Source: Ustilago trichophora (Eukaryota; Basidiomycota; Ustilaginomycetes; Ustilaginales; Ustilaginaceae). From it: a stretch of DNA of 64,000 nt. Positions 40,310-53,063 of the stretch are shown here, one piece after another. Numbering within the stretch: position 1 is the first letter of the stretch; each line of letters starts with the position of its first letter. Position numbers and translations under genes: made by a program. Location: NCBI GenBank assembly GCA_900323505.1, contig OOIN01000041.1, positions 186,001-250,000 of the forward strand. Direction: 5' to 3'. Below the pieces are notes generated by a model, which saw only the letters and a program-made list of their open reading frames with translations, did not search any database and was not told the origin of the DNA.

Positions 40310-43060
40310 TTAGTCAAGAGGGTCCTCCTCAATCCTGGCATAGTCATCGTCCTCATCTTCATCCGACATGGGCTCGTCTTCGGTTCCATTCGTCGCCACA
40401 CCCTCGTGGTTGGCCATGACCACCAGACCGTTCCTGTGTGGGTCAAACTCGACCCTGATCTCGGGATCCTCCTTGATGTTGACCCTACCTGAAAGAATGA
40501 GGATCGACAGGGGCGAGAGCAGTTCTTGCTGGATCGAGCGGTTGAGTGGACGAGCACCCATCGTTGGAGAGAATCCGATCGAAACCAAAAAGTCTTTGGC
40601 CGCATCGTCGAGCACCAACTTTGACTTGCCTCCGTTGGCCTGGATGCGCTGCTCGATCTCGCGTAGACGAACATCCACAATCGACTTGACGTTGCGGCGC
40701 GAGAGCTTGCTAAACACCACGATGCTGTCGATACGGTTGACAAATTCGGGCGGCATGGCGGCCTTGATGCTGCCCAAGACGAGTTGGCGTGTAGCCTCAG
40801 TCATCTCTTCGTCCTCCGATTCGTTGATGTAGGCAGAGCCCAGATTCGAAGTCATGATGATGATCGTGTTGCGGAACGAGACCTGACGACCCTGGCTGTC
40901 CTGCAGACGACCTTCATCAAGTACGCCGAGGAAGAGCTGGATGAACTCGCGCGATGCCTTCTCAATCTCATCGAGCAGAACGATGCTGAAGGGCTTGCGT
41001 CGCACCGCTTCGGTCAACACGCCACCCTCCTCGTGACCGACGTAGCCGGGCGGTGCACCAATGAGACGCGAGATCGAGTGCTTCTCCGAGAACTCGCTGC
41101 AGTCGATGCGGACCATGGCGTCGGCCGAGTCAAACATGCACTTGGCCAACGTTCGGCTGAGCAAGGTCTTACCGGAACCGGATGAACCAGCAAAGAGGAA
41201 CGATGCGATGGGTCGATTGGCGTCGGCGAGACCAGAGCGCGAAAGTCGGATGGCTTGGGCGACGCTCTTGACCGCCTCGTCCTGACCGATGACTTCCTTT
41301 GCGAGGGTGCGCTCGAGTCGAAGCAGCTTGTTCTTCTCAGACTCGAGCATGCGCGAGACGGGAATACCGGTCCAGCGAGAGACGATGGCGGCGATCGAGT
41401 CGGCAGTGACGGCGTTGTTGTCCGAGTTCTTGCCTTCCTCCTCTCGCTTGCGTTCGGCGGCCTGCAGCTGCTGTAGCTTGGTCTCGAGATCAGGGAGCGC
41501 GTAGAACTTGAGGTCCGAGGCGGTGGCGAGATCGTATCGACGCTCGGCCTCGGCAATCTTGGCGCGAACCTCCTCCATCTTGCGTCGGACGTTGTTGATC
41601 TCTTCGCCCTTTGCCTTTTGTGCCTCATAGGCAGCCTTGATGGGGGCAAGCTCGTCGTCGATGGCCTGAATCTGCTTCTTGGTCTCCTCGAGCGACTCCT
41701 TGGACTGGGCATCTTTCTCTCGCGAAAGGGCATGGACGGCAATTTCGAGCTGGAGGCGCTTTCGCTCGAGCTTGTCGACCTCTTCGGGAACCGTCTCTCG
41801 CGAGACCCTGACGTCGGCACAGGCCTCGTCCACCAGGTCGATGGCCGAGTCGGGCAGACGTCGATCGGTGAGGTAGCGCTTGGCGAGTTGAGCTGCTGAG
41901 ACAATGGCCGAGTCGAGGATTCGGACACCGTGGTGGACCTCGTACTTGTCGCGGATACCTCGGAGGATGGCGATGCAGTCCTCGACGGTGGGCTCGTTGA
42001 CGAGGATGGACTGGAATCGACGTTCGAGCGCTGCGTCCTTCTCGATGTACTGTCGGTATTCGTTGGCGGTGGTGCAGCCAATGACGCGGAGCTTGCCTCG
42101 GGCGAGCATGGGCTTGAGCAGATTGGCAGCGTCCATGCCGCCACCGGAGCTGCCCTGGCCGGCCATGAGGAGATGCATTTCGTCGATGAAGAGAATGCAG
42201 GGAGTTCCGTCGGCGGTCATCTTTTCGATGTCAGAGAGCACCGACTTGACACGCTCCTCGTATTCACCTCGGTACTTGGCACCGGCCATGAGACCACCGA
42301 CGTCGAGACTGAGAATCTTGCCGAGAAGGTTGGGAGGGACGTCGCGATCGACGACACGCTGAGCAAGACCTTCGACGATGGCGGTCTTGCCTACACCTGG
42401 ACTACCGATGAGGACGGCGTTGTTCTTGGTCCTTCGAGAGAGGACGCGGACGGCGCGGCGGATCTCCTGGTCACGGCCGATGACAGGGTCGAGGGAGCCC
42501 TCGGCTGCGAGTTGAGTGAGGTCGGTACAGTACTTTGCGAGGGCGTCGTATCCTGCCTCTGCGCTTTTGCTGTCGATGTGGCGTCCGCCTCTTGCTTGTG
42601 TGATGGCGGTCCTGATGAGCTGTTCGTTGGCGAGACCGGCCTCTTTGAGGAGCTGCTTGATGGTGTTGTCCTGAATGAGACCGAGAAGGATGTGATCCTG
42701 GGCGATGTATGCGTCTCGCTGAGTGCTCTTTTGATTTTCGGCTTCCTTGAGCACCTTGAGGGCAGGGCTCGAGAGGCTGATATCGTCGGGCGGAGGGGAC
42801 TGTGATGGAATCTTGCGGAGTGCGGTGCGGAGCTTGTCTTCAAAGATCTTGATGTCGACGCCAGCCTTGTTGCAGATGCTCTTGAAGAGCGACTGGCTGG
42901 ACTCGTTGGTGGACTGAACGCCTTGGGAGTTGGAAGTGTCGTCGGTCAAGAGCGCCAGAGCAATGTGTGCTGGGCTGACCTGTGGATGAGAGTGATCCTT
43001 GGCGAGCTGCAGTGCTGCCGAGACCGAGGTCTGAGCCCTATCTGTGAATTCGAACGACAT
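40310..43060 (-). CDS. HSP104: Hsp104/ClpB disaggregase
   Basis: The 916-residue product starts at ATG 43060 ([10 protein letters not shown]), matching the Clp N-domain start. Order: Clp N-domain 1-150; first AAA+ module with Walker A GSPGVGKT at 219-226 and Walker B ILFIDEMH; coiled-coil middle domain of charged helices (about 415-540); second AAA+ module with GSSGSGKT near 620-630, VLLDEIEKA, and the C-terminal ClpB domain. The acidic tail ends ...EEDPLD, similar to the DDLD tail by which yeast Hsp104 binds TPR co-chaperones. It extracts polypeptides from aggregates with Hsp70 and Hsp40. A cytosolic/nuclear place is likely because no mitochondrial leader precedes the N-domain, which separates it from Hsp78. 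A heat-shock element lies upstream. Confidence 0.96.
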   Translation of the reverse strand: MSFEFTDRAQTSVSAALQLAKDHSHPQVSPAHIALALLTDDTSNSQGVQSTNESSQSLFKSICNKAGVDIKIFEDKLRTALRKIPSQSPPPDDISLSSPALKVLKEAENQKSTQRDAYIAQDHILLGLIQDNTIKQLLKEAGLANEQLIRTAITQARGGRHIDSKSAEAGYDALAKYCTDLTQLAAEGSLDPVIGRDQEIRRAVRVLSRRTKNNAVLIGSPGVGKTAIVEGLAQRVVDRDVPPNLLGKILSLDVGGLMAGAKYRGEYEERVKSVLSDIEKMTADGTPCILFIDEMHLLMAGQGSSGGGMDAANLLKPMLARGKLRVIGCTTANEYRQYIEKDAALERRFQSILVNEPTVEDCIAILRGIRDKYEVHHGVRILDSAIVSAAQLAKRYLTDRRLPDSAIDLVDEACADVRVSRETVPEEVDKLERKRLQLEIAVHALSREKDAQSKESLEETKKQIQAIDDELAPIKAAYEAQKAKGEEINNVRRKMEEVRAKIAEAERRYDLATASDLKFYALPDLETKLQQLQAAERKREEEGKNSDNNAVTADSIAAIVSRWTGIPVSRMLESEKNKLLRLERTLAKEVIGQDEAVKSVAQAIRLSRSGLADANRPIASFLFAGSSGSGKTLLSRTLAKCMFDSADAMVRIDCSEFSEKHSISRLIGAPPGYVGHEEGGVLTEAVRRKPFSIVLLDEIEKASREFIQLFLGVLDEGRLQDSQGRQVSFRNTIIIMTSNLGSAYINESEDEEMTEATRQLVLGSIKAAMPPEFVNRIDSIVVFSKLSRRNVKSIVDVRLREIEQRIQANGGKSKLVLDDAAKDFLVSIGFSPTMGARPLNRSIQQELLSPLSILILSGRVNIKEDPEIRVEFDPHRNGLVVMANHEGVATNGTEDEPMSDEDEDDDYARIEEDPLD

Positions 43061-43948
43061 GCTGGGTATGTGAAGTGGATACGAGAGATACAAATGCGGT
43101 TTGTCAAAGAAGAGTGGGAGGCAGACCAGTGCGGATGATGGAAGCTAAGAAAGAGGGTGCGTGTTTTATGCGAAAGTCGAGAGAGGTAGAGATGCGAGTG
43201 GTGCGCTATCGTTGCTCGATGTGAATGTGTAGCTGAGTGTAGCTGCTGATGGTTGTGGGAAGAAAGCTGTATGGTTGAGAGAAGGTGTGTATATATTCGT
43301 TCGGCTGGACGGGTCGAAGCCGACCAAGCCACTGTTGCGGTATGAAATCACATGTCGAGGTTGGCTCGTGGCTGAAACTGATGACACTCTGAACTGTAAT
43401 ATGAAAAGTGCTCTCCACAAGATGCCGACAACTGGAGAGTGTGAGAGTGAGAGTGAGAATTCACTCGAAATCGCGCGACACCTCCACACTCATCCAGCGC
43501 GTTCCAGCCGCTTCTCGAACCAAAATTGCCGCCCACACAATGTGCTCGAAATTTTCCCGAAAATTCGGCTAAAAATTGGCCTATGCGCTTCGAGCCTTAT
43601 CTCCCGATTCCACAAACATCACAATGCCGATTCTAACAGATTCTGCTCGAGCCTTGACAGGCTGCTTCTTTCCGCTCCTGCATCGGTCATCGCTCATCAT
43701 CAGCATTTTCTTGGACACATCTCTCTTCCAGGTGCAGAGACGAAGCTATCAAGCACTGACGCGGTCTATCCACATATTGATGGGTCATGCAAAGAAACCA
43801 TCTAAATGGCATTGTCACGACATTAACAGAAGGTTCACAGACCCTTGCAATCAGTTGCGATTCGGTATGATATCAAACGTTGAGTGGGATCAATGACAAT
43901 ATGAACAAAAAGCATGCTGAACGAAGACCGAGCTACAGACCTCCCCGC
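43061..43948. other. Upstream region of HSP104
   Basis: No gene is seen in 888 bases. It includes the HSP104 leader and promoter and, at the right, the 3' end of the DOMON/b561 gene. The heat-shock sites are listed separately. Confidence 0.5.
43512..43566 (-). promoter_or_regulatory. Heat-shock element cluster upstream of HSP104
   Basis: TTCTCGAA occurs at 43512-43519 and a perfect three-unit element, TTCCCGAAAATTC, at 43554-43566, with another GAA three bases before it (43548-43550). The spacing of alternating TTC and GAA units by two bases is the Hsf1 consensus. The distance to the HSP104 start codon is 450-505 bases. The site is on both strands by symmetry; HSP104 is the only sensible target. 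Confidence 0.72.
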
Positions 43949-45562
43949 TTAGATGCGGTTGCCAGGCGCTTGCGGTGTATGCTGCGAGTAGCTCTGGTAA
44001 GCACGCGAAGGCGCCGTCTGCAGAGGAGGTGCGCCCCATCCGGGATGCGACTGCTCTCCGGGAGAGTGCTGCTGCGTAGAGGTACCCGGCGACGACTTGT
44101 GCTGCAATCCGAGATACTCATGCTTCTCTTCGGAAGAGCTGTTCGACGCTCGCCACTGCTTGAGGTCGCGTGGAAGCAGCGCCAGGCCGGCCACGTATGC
44201 GACAGCAAGCAGCGCAGCCCAGATCCACAAGATCCAGCTGGCCCATCGAGGAGGTCCCCAAGACCAAATGTGAAGTCCCTCGGTCGAGTTCCAAATGGCC
44301 GCGGCGGTGATGCCCAATCCAATGACGACGTGGACAATCCTCGAAGGGTTGAAGCGCTTGGTGGTGTGACCAAAAGCACCGAGGACGATCTGGAGGATCA
44401 TGACGATAAAGATGGCAAGACCGGCCTTTGCGTGCGTGTTGTCAAAGTGTTCGCCTCCCGACTGCGACGTCTCGGCGACAATCACGATAAAGCCAATGAG
44501 AACAAAGATGAAGGCGGGGATCATGATGGCACGGTGGACAGGGAACCATTTGAAGAAGGTCCTTCCGTAGCGTCCAATCAGGATAGCGGCAGGTACGAGG
44601 AGGAACCAAGCGATGATCATGAAGACCATGTGAACGATGATGAGCTGGTTGCGCCTGTTTAGGACACGAGTCGAGTTCTGTTGACCGGTTGCTGGCGTCA
44701 CGGGAGCAGAGTTGCTGCCGCTGTTTGAGCCAGAGGACGAGGGAGAAGTCGAGTATGGCTTGGTGAGGTCGAGGTTGAGCGTACCGTAGGCAGTGTGACG
44801 CCTGATGCTCGAGCTGGGGCTCGATCCAGGATTGTTGTTCTTGTTGGAAGCCCAGATGAATGGCGTCACCTTTGAGGGAGTCTTGTCAGAGCTGGACATG
44901 GGGAAAGACCAGGCCCAGACGGTGCCGGTGCTATTGGAGAAGGAACGCTTGGGCTCCATCGTGGCAGCCAAAGCCTTGATGCTGGTGGTCGGGTCTTCGT
45001 GACCGGAAGCAGTGCGTTGCGACATGACGACGTTGCCGGAAGTGTCGACCCATCCGATCTGCGAAGACGTCGAGGAAGAAAAGAAACAAGGGGAAGGGAG
45101 TTAAGCGGTGAGTTTACTGCAGCTGATGGTATAGAGAGCAGAGCACCTCGAGATAGCGAGCAGTTGTTTCATGACTCATGCATTGCAGAGTGGAGGGAGC
45201 GGTGATGACTTACCATCATGTTGGAGCCAGCCATCTGCTCGCCAGTGCCGACGGCATACCATCCCAATGGAGCACCACCGCCGTTGGTGGACATGGTCAT
45301 GTTAATCCTCTTTTCAGAGGGGCTGTATACGGCGCGAAGGCATAGGTTCTGTAGCAGCGCAGAGATATCAGTTGCAGAAAAGTGGTGAGCTTGAATGGAA
45401 CGTTGTCGAGAAGAGAGACACAGCGTCGTGACAGAGAGGTGAACCTACCGAGTTGCAAACGGTGTCGGCAAAGAGTGAAGCGTCGGTGGTGGACTGCGCA
45501 CGTGCGAATGTCGACAGCAACAGCAAACAGCATGCTGCGAGAATAGTGGACAGCCTCAACAT
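43949..45562 (-). CDS. DOMON plus cytochrome b561-type transmembrane protein
   Basis: Three exons, 45562-45449, 45348-45214 and 45058-43949, each join in phase 0 across introns of 100 and 155 bases (GTAGGT...CTACAG and GTAAGT...TCGCAG); the product has 452 residues. Exon 1 is a signal peptide (MLRLSTILAACCLLLLSTF, then ARAQ) and the start of the mature chain. Exons 2 and 3 make a DOMON haem/sugar-binding domain (MTMSTNGGGAPLGWYAVGTG and IGWVDTSGNVVMSQRTA). Then come five or six hydrophobic helices of cytochrome b561 type with four His in the expected places: IIVHMVFM, FPVHRAIM, DNTHAKAG and RIVHVVIG. Such proteins carry electrons across the plasma membrane, for example to extracellular oxidoreductases or for ferric reduction. 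The Gln/Pro/Ser-rich C-terminal tail is cytosolic. Confidence 0.9.
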
Positions 45563-45799
45563 GTTGACGGATCAATGCGGCTGTACGCAAAGATGGTGTG
45601 GAGGATGTGGGTGGTCGAAGGGGTTGAACTAAGGTCGAGCAGGTACGAAGGGGGGGACAACTGTACCTGCGGAGCGAGTGGAATTTGGCCGTAGATATAT
45701 ACGAGCAGAGGTCGAGAGGTGGCTTTTTGGGGGGGAGAAGGCCGGTGGGATCAAGATTTGGCGCTATCGTTTGCTGACACAGCCCAACGCTATCGTGTG

Positions 45800-45800
<1 letters not shown>

Positions 45801-45854
<54 letters not shown>
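45801..45854. repeat. (TG)27 microsatellite
   Basis: An uninterrupted TG tract; unlike the CA tracts at 23.9 and 29.7 kb it has no transposon end next to it. Confidence 0.95.
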
Positions 45855-45855
<1 letters not shown>

Positions 45856-48290
45856 TATGGTAGAGAGGAAAGAAGGAGGGCAACGGAACCAAACCGAAAC
45901 GGAGCTTGAGGTTGCCACGAAGATGAGTGTGGCTTAAAGGAAAGCACGGCAAAAGAATGCTGAGTAGACTCTTCTGTTTTCCCGTAGATGAGGAACAGCG
46001 GCAGGAACGACGATGAGAGAAGCGGAAGAGCCGACCAAAGGCGTGCGTGTGTAAGGAAGCGAGGGAATCAGCGTCACTCTAGACGGATGTGGTGATCAAG
46101 ATGGAAGCGCAAATGCAAACGTCTAGACAGAGATGGAGTGAAGGTGGGTGCGAGACAAGAGCAGAGGCAAACGCAAAGGAAGAGAGGAAGAGGGACAGCA
46201 CACACACCCACACCCTCTCAATTCGGATAGATTCCGGTGCACAGAATCAGAATCTGGGTGTTGATGCGACGAACGGCGTCGTTCCAACGTGTGGCTGTGA
46301 GAAGAGAGAGGAACTGCCGGCGGGACCGTGAGTTTGATAACAACCCAAAGGCGGATCTCACGGGTCGGGCACTCTTGGTCAGAACGTTGAAGCTTGAGCC
46401 TAAGCCTGATTTTCTTTCCAAAGTGGCTTGTGAGAACAAAATTGAAGAGCAGACTTGATCCTGAGTATGCTAGAATAGTAGTTATGCTCAAGCTATCGAA
46501 GGCTCCCGGTCTACAGCGGAAGCTTCCGAGTAGAGTGGGAGAGAGAGAGAGGGATGTACTGTATTGTATTGTGGCATCTGACACGCTGCGGAGCTCTTCC
46601 GATTGTTCTCCTCAGAAGCACGTCACGTCACGGACGCAAGCTTGGGGAGGGCAAAAGGAATGAAATTGGCCAAGCAAAGCAAAGTCGACGTGAAACCAGC
46701 GTTTTGGTGATGACAAACACGATGAACTTTGCTGGATGCTGTGCTGTCGCTTGCTGCTGCTCTTGTTGATCCAGGTGTTGATGGCTCGGAGATACACCTA
46801 TGAAATGGGTTCCACACTCTGGATCGCCCACTTGGCAAGCAGGCAGGCAGGAGCGAAATCACGCTAGAAGATGCAAGTGAGGGCGCATTTTCGGTCGCAA
46901 AAGAAAAAAAAAGGGAGAGAGAGCGCGTCGGGGCATGAAAGGGAGAGGGGTGCAGCAGACAGCGGGACAGGAGATGCACTGTCGGTTGGCCGGCGTTGAC
47001 AAGGCCTCGTGCGCATCGACGAGGCGAGACAGGCAAAGGGGGTGCCAGAAGGCGCACGTCGTGCATCATCTCACTTTCTGTGTTGCAATTGCTGCCTGCA
47101 TCGCATCGCTCCCTGTCGCTCCGGTGCATATCGCCTGGAAATCCACATAACTATGAGACGACCAAACGCTACATGCGCAGCACCGGCAGCAACAACAGCA
47201 TCTCTCCCACGCCTCTTCACACGGTGGGGTCTGCAACCGTGAGAGAAGGGGAAAGAGAGAGAGAGAGAGAGAGAGAGAAATGAGGCCTTGAGCTCATATT
47301 TATTTTACGCTTGTTCCGAAATCGTTGCTACAGCACAGCACAGCATTTCAGAGACAGCAACGAAGATTTCAAATGGGCAGCTCCGATTCCAACGTTGCCT
47401 CGCTCGGTCAAAAGGAAGAGAAACGCGTGGCACCACGGCATGAGAGCTGAGATGCACAAAGAAGAAAGGGGGGTTTGGAGCGCTTTGAAATGCAAGCCCC
47501 AGTCTTCTGCCTCGTTTGAATTTGATTTCGCAATCCAAGGTTGAGCCAAAAGTGCATCAATTCTCTTGGTCTCTTGGTTGCAGCAGCTCATGCAGCGCTT
47601 GCTCCGATCGGAGAATGGCACGGCCACACCTTTTTTTGGCTCCTGTCTCTTGCTTTGGCACGATGTCTTTGCTTGGGCTGGTCTCACTTTGCAACTGATG
47701 TACAGTACATTGGTTTTGGAGCTTGAGCCTATGTTGCGCTTGCGTTGCTGTCGTTGGCGGTCTCCTACGATCGCGAATCAAACTGCTGCTGCTTAGTTTA
47801 AAGTCACTTCGCTCCGTGCGTATGACATGGTTGATTGCAAGCGAGCAAGGTTGCTGACCACGAAAGAGGTGGGCTCGCAAATCAACGAGCGATGTCCTCA
47901 TGAATGTGAACGGTCACAAGCAGAGGTATGAAATGAGTACGCTTCGAAAAGGCGAGGAACGGCGCACAAATTAAGAGGGGCACGCGAGCACAAGCGAGGC
48001 CTCCCCCTTGAGGCGCATGCACTCTGCAGCGAGCGAACAGAGCGGGTTCCAGGAGCCAGGCTCACGCGCTAAACTAGTGAGTAGTGATCATCTGCTCGTG
48101 TAGATGCTCGTTTGCGACGCTGATGCTGGCATCGTGCTACAGTAACAGCAAGCGAGTCCAGATTCGGGGGTAGTAGCTGTGACAGCTCCAATAATAATTT
48201 TAGTAGCAAACCGCGAAGAAGAAGCGAAAATCTGCGCGATTTTCGGCGTCACACAGAGTCACGCACACACGCAAAACCGAGAATTTTGTG

Positions 48291-48319
48291 TACAGCTGTA
48301 CAGTACTGTACAGTACAGG
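48291..48319. repeat. TACTGTACAGTA palindrome cluster
   Basis: Overlapping TGTACAG, TACTGTA and TACAGTA units form a self-complementary stretch like those at 22740 and 22976. Confidence 0.6.
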
Positions 48320-49028
48320 TATGTTTGGCAATTTCTCGGGGCGAGATCTCGCAGCCGAGCAGCAACGTGTCATTCCACGGCGTGAACGACGGCGTGCAGA
48401 TATTGTTGTTATCCGCTGTCGACATTCCTTTCGAGAGAGAGAGAGAAAGAGAGCCCCTTGCCTTTGGTCGAGTGGTGAGTGAGTGTGTCAGTTTCATGCT
48501 GTCCGGAGACAAAGACACCGTCATCACCGCATTGCAGCTGATCCAAAAAGCAAGCCACGCGATCCAGTCGTACAGTCCTACCCCCTTTCCCTTTGGTCTC
48601 TCTTTCAAGTCTGCTCTCTATCATCATGATTTGCTCACGTAAACCAATCTAAGAAGACGCACATTCATGCTCATGCTCATCGATACCAAAAGAGCAAGAA
48701 AGTCTGACTGCATCGTGTTAGGCAATCATCTGCTGCCGAATGTTCTCGGAGTGTTGCCCAATTCGGGCCGAAGATGCTGTAGTTACGCTCGCTCTGGGAT
48801 GCAAGATATCTGCAGCTGAGATGAAACCGGGGTCCACATTCAGCAGAAGTCCGACATCGTCCTCGTTTCGGTGATCTTCTTCGAGGTTGCGCAGGCTGTG
48901 CAAAAAGCACCACAACCACAACCGCATTATGATGTTGTTGCGATTCTCAAAACCTGGATCCAAAAGCTTGCAAGCTTCAGGTTAGTTGCTTTACGATACG
49001 AAACCGGATCGCGCCAAGCCGTACGCTA

Positions 49029-49034
<6 letters not shown>

Positions 49035-49071
<37 letters not shown>
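49035..49071. repeat. Poly(A) tract of 37 bases
   Basis: A pure A run inside the gene-free region; no retroposed gene copy is recognisable next to it. Confidence 0.9.
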
Positions 49072-49074
<3 letters not shown>

Positions 49075-49427
49075 TGGTGAGTATCATAGAACATTTGGTC
49101 CAACATCGTCTTAAGCTTGACTTCTAGCTCCGAGAGAAGGCTTGGCCACCGAGCACAATCACGAGCTTGAGTTTATCTTCTTTGCGATCTCAGAAACATC
49201 GGCGACTTCCATTCAGCTCGGCGCAGCAAGCAACAACGGGCGGCAACAGCGGCTTCTTTCTTTGGAGAGTGTGTCGTGGGGCTATTTCTATGGGAGGTCA
49301 AGCTCGGTGCAGAATGCGTGAAAGAAAGAGCCTTTGTGTGGTCTTCGTCGTTGCGCCTATGATGTGAAATGCAATCAATCTGGGGCGGCATTTCTTTTTT
49401 TGGGTCGAAAATGCAGCTGCTTCTGCC

Positions 49428-49430
<3 letters not shown>

Positions 49431-49470
<40 letters not shown>
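49431..49470. repeat. (CTG)13 microsatellite
   Basis: Thirteen CTG units, followed at 49550-49580 by an (AAAAC)n tract. Confidence 0.9.
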
Positions 49471-49472
<2 letters not shown>

Positions 49473-52400
49473 TGCTTCATTTATGCCGCCGGTCGCAAAG
49501 AAGCAAAAAAGGCGCGCAATGCAGCTCGCTTTCCTGCCCAAAACAGAAAACAAAACAAAACAAAACAAAACAAAACAAAAAATTGAAAAAGAAAAAGAAG
49601 AAGAACGCCGACCGAAATGCGCGTGGCTCGATCGGGCTGCAACCCCTTTCGAAATTAAAATGGGAGTGCGCCCGATCTTCAGATTCCTTCGCCTTTCTCC
49701 CCTTCTTTGCCAAGGACGATGCCAAGCTTTTGCGAGGTTTGCTGGTGACCACAAAACCCATATGGTGGTTGCAGATAGACTAGCGGATCTGCGGTTGTAG
49801 GCGTCGAGCTGTTGACCTTCTCGGCGTCTTCTTCCGCGCTTTTTGTAACGTATGTGCGAACGACATGGACCAAAATCAATCTCACCGCGGACGACAGCCG
49901 CTCAAAAGTTGCCTACTGTACTGTACATGTGAAGGATAGTTTTGCAAAAGGGTCCGCAAGTGCGAACGGCTAGTGCGGCTGTCTAGACACCGGTCGGATT
50001 GAGGCTTGCAACTTCATCAAAATGTGGAATGACCTCACACAGCCTCTCTCTCTCGGGGTGTTGTCGTGTTTTGGGTGGGACTGTACATATGTGATAGTAA
50101 GTGACGCGGGTGACCGGGGAGATATGCATCCAGGTTTCTACCATGTCTCGAGTGGGATTCTGGAAAGTGGTCGTGGGAGCCGAAACAGCAATCGAAAGAG
50201 AGACGTTGGAAAGGCTGTACCATGTAACATACCGCAGTATAGGTCTGAGGAAGAGGTGTTGGAATGCCAAGAGACAACGAAAGCTGTATAAGTTTCTGTA
50301 GCCGAGGATACGTAGAAGCATGGATAGGCTTGGCATCGAAAAGCAGGATCAGGGCCGGACTTAAGCAAAGTGGGGCTAGGCAAGACTGGATGTTATCACG
50401 CCATCCGCGGAATTTTGGCCCATCTCATGGAACATAACAGGAACAGTCGTCAGGACGGAAAGAGAAGCATCATGCTTGCTTTCACCTTAGTGACACAGCA
50501 GGTGATACTTGGTGAGGAACATCCTTTTCCTTAGGAATAGAGGGAAGAAAGAAAGGGAATAGAAAGTGGTTCGGAACAATTGCTATAGTGTAGTCTTTGC
50601 AAGCTTTGATGCGGATGCGGATGCGGGGCGGAGCTTGTAGCTACAGCACTGTACAGTATCGGGCCGATGTATGTCGAGTGATTCGCCGCTTTGTGCAGTT
50701 CATTGGATGCGAGTCTGCATGATTGGCACCTTTGGAACCAGAGCAACAGAAGCAAAGAAGGCTGGATCAGCATCATCAGCTGATGCTCGTATTGCTCGTG
50801 GCTTCGCCCTGGCCGGTCAATTCGACTCGCTTCTGCAGATTCCCATCGCTTGCACTTCTAGCGCCAATCTTATCGCGAATTACTTTGGGCACTGTACTGA
50901 TCCAGTCTAAAATAGCTGGCAGATTGGCAATCCGAGGTCTCTCATAGCTGAACAAAGCTCTTCTTGCAGAATCGAAACACGCGGAGTTCTAATATCTGAT
51001 ATCTCTTCTGTCTCTCTCCGCTCGAGCAAGCATTTCGGATGAGAGCACAGCCCCATTCGTTCTCTTCAACTTATTCAAGCTGGATGTTGCAATTCGGCGG
51101 CGGCTACAAGGCGGTGTGTCACAGCGCGGGTCTCCGAATCAAAGCCGTATCGGAGCGCTGTGAGATAATAAGCGCAAAGGGCAGGTGAGCAGGGGATCGG
51201 TAGTTAGTTCTCAAAAATAGCCTTTCGAGACTGCAGACAAGTGTGTGAGCGACACGTGCTTGACAGGGAGGCTAGCAATTTTGAGGATGATTTTCAGCTG
51301 TTAGAACCTACCTTTTATCACACCACTTTTTTTTTTTGGAAATTGGAGATCAGAATCGGGCCAGTGGCTGTCCGCAATCTGACCGATCGACCAACCCTAA
51401 ACCCTTAAGATATTCACCCTTTGTCCAGCCTACTCTCGGCAGACTGTTTTGCGGCATCGATTAACAAGCGTTTTGCAACTATGCCCACCGCGACACACAA
51501 GCAGGCCATGTAAGAGGGCCGAGGGTATCGCCCTATCCACCTTCGCTTGAACCGCCTCTTTCACCGATTTCGACGTCGATAATCAACACGCTTTCCCCAC
51601 CACCAACTGCTGTCCAACCCTAATCCCCTCAACCCTCTCTCGTCTCTGCTGCTCAAGACGCATTCATATTCTTCTTCTCTGCTCCTTGTTGTCGTAGCTC
51701 ACACCCTTACGGCCACAAAACCCATTGGTTCGCTTGACTCTTCGCCGAAGCATGATCGTCCTGCCCCTTCCCTTTGCCCTCGCGCAGCCTCGTTTGCACC
51801 AGATACTCGGCCAATCTCCTCTTTTTTTTTTGACTTTTTTTTTTCCTTTTTTTGCTTCTCTTCGCCTGTGTGGTGTTTGTGTCTCAAATGGCAGCTGTCA
51901 AGCTCTGCGCCCGCCGCTTCCATTTGCGAGATCTCTCGTTCTGTCGCGTCTGCGCATCGCCATTCGTCCCTCCCACCCGCGATACTCTCTTGCCCTACAC
52001 CCTTTACCCTTGCCCTTACCCTCCTCTCTCTCTCTTTCTCTCCGCAAGCCACTCCTCCTGCGTTCATTTCTTTGCATTGACCGTAACATCCCCTCAACCC
52101 TGGACTCTGTACAGTATGATGCTCGTCAGTCCCCCCCTTCCGTTCCGCAAAACTTATCCGCCTTGAGCCTGCTCTCCTTCCCCTTCTTTTCACGGCTCCG
52201 CCGGTCATGGCGGCTCATTGTCATCGCAATATGAGACACTTTGTCCCACCCTCTTGCCACTGCGTTGCTTACTACACCTGTCATCGTTTGGGCCAGAGCT
52301 TCTGGGCGTATCCCTAGCCCAATTGCTTCCTCCCGCATCGCCACCTTCCTCGCTGCAACAGCTCAGCGTCCATTGCCTATGGTATAGTGTTGTTAGGTGC

Positions 52401-53063
52401 GAGGGCGGCGTTCACCGACGTTCCTGATCCTAGAATCGCTCATCTTTCAGACATGCCCTCTCCCCTCCCTGCATGACCATGTTGCCCTTTCACCCTCGTG
52501 CTCCCTCCCTCGGTCCCAGTTTCGGTGCGCCAGTGCACATTGCCAGCCCACTTACTCATTCAGTCAATCATATTGTCTCATCTCGAAAAAATTGACGCTC
52601 TCTGCCTCACTTTGTTTTCATATCCCCTCAATCCCGCCACTCATCGTCAACGTGGCCACCGGCAGCCAAATCCCCTCAACCCTCACACCCTCCTCGGCTC
52701 GCTGTCTCACAAAGCTCTCTTTTTCGCCCTTCCTGCTCGTACCTTGAGGTTGAGCTTGCGGCCTTTGCAGATTAGGGTCAGTGCAGATCCGCCCTAACTG
52801 CCTTTTTTGGTGCTCCGCTCTCCGATGTCCTCGACCTTTCGTATCCCTCGCCCCCTCAGCCCACACTCATCTCCAAGAGCGATGAGTACATCTGACCCTG
52901 AAGACCGGCTCTAGATTATAAAGACCCACGAGCTTTCTGTGTTACCGTCCGTCTTGATCTTTGTACCTTTACCCTCCCGTCTCTCACGCCTCATTCCTCC
53001 TCCTTTGGCCTTGGCTTGACATCGTCTCTTTGCTCGATCGATACCAGCCTCTTTATCATCGTC

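Larger units (their letters stand above)
45563..53063. other. 7.5-kb region without a credible gene
   Basis: No frame here shows a family signature, a codon-pattern-consistent length or a good ATG context. The stretch is rich in simple repeats (listed separately) and TACTGTA palindromes (46555, 47697-47711, 48291-48319, 49915-49930, 50647-50660, 52107-52118). The right part, about 51500-53060, is strongly CT-rich and is presumably the promoter and leader of the P-type ATPase gene; a GGGCGTATCC/GTCATGGCGG-like leader without ORF is all that is seen. Non-coding transcripts cannot be excluded. Confidence 0.5.

Noticed and set aside
45801..45854. Second transposon insertion in the (TG)n tract
   Set aside because: No GGGGGTTTC-type end or transposase-like frame lies beside it.
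49173..49800. Overlapping frames with poly-Leu, poly-Cys or poly-Ala around 49.4 kb
   Set aside because: They are translations of a CTG microsatellite and neighbouring A-rich repeats.
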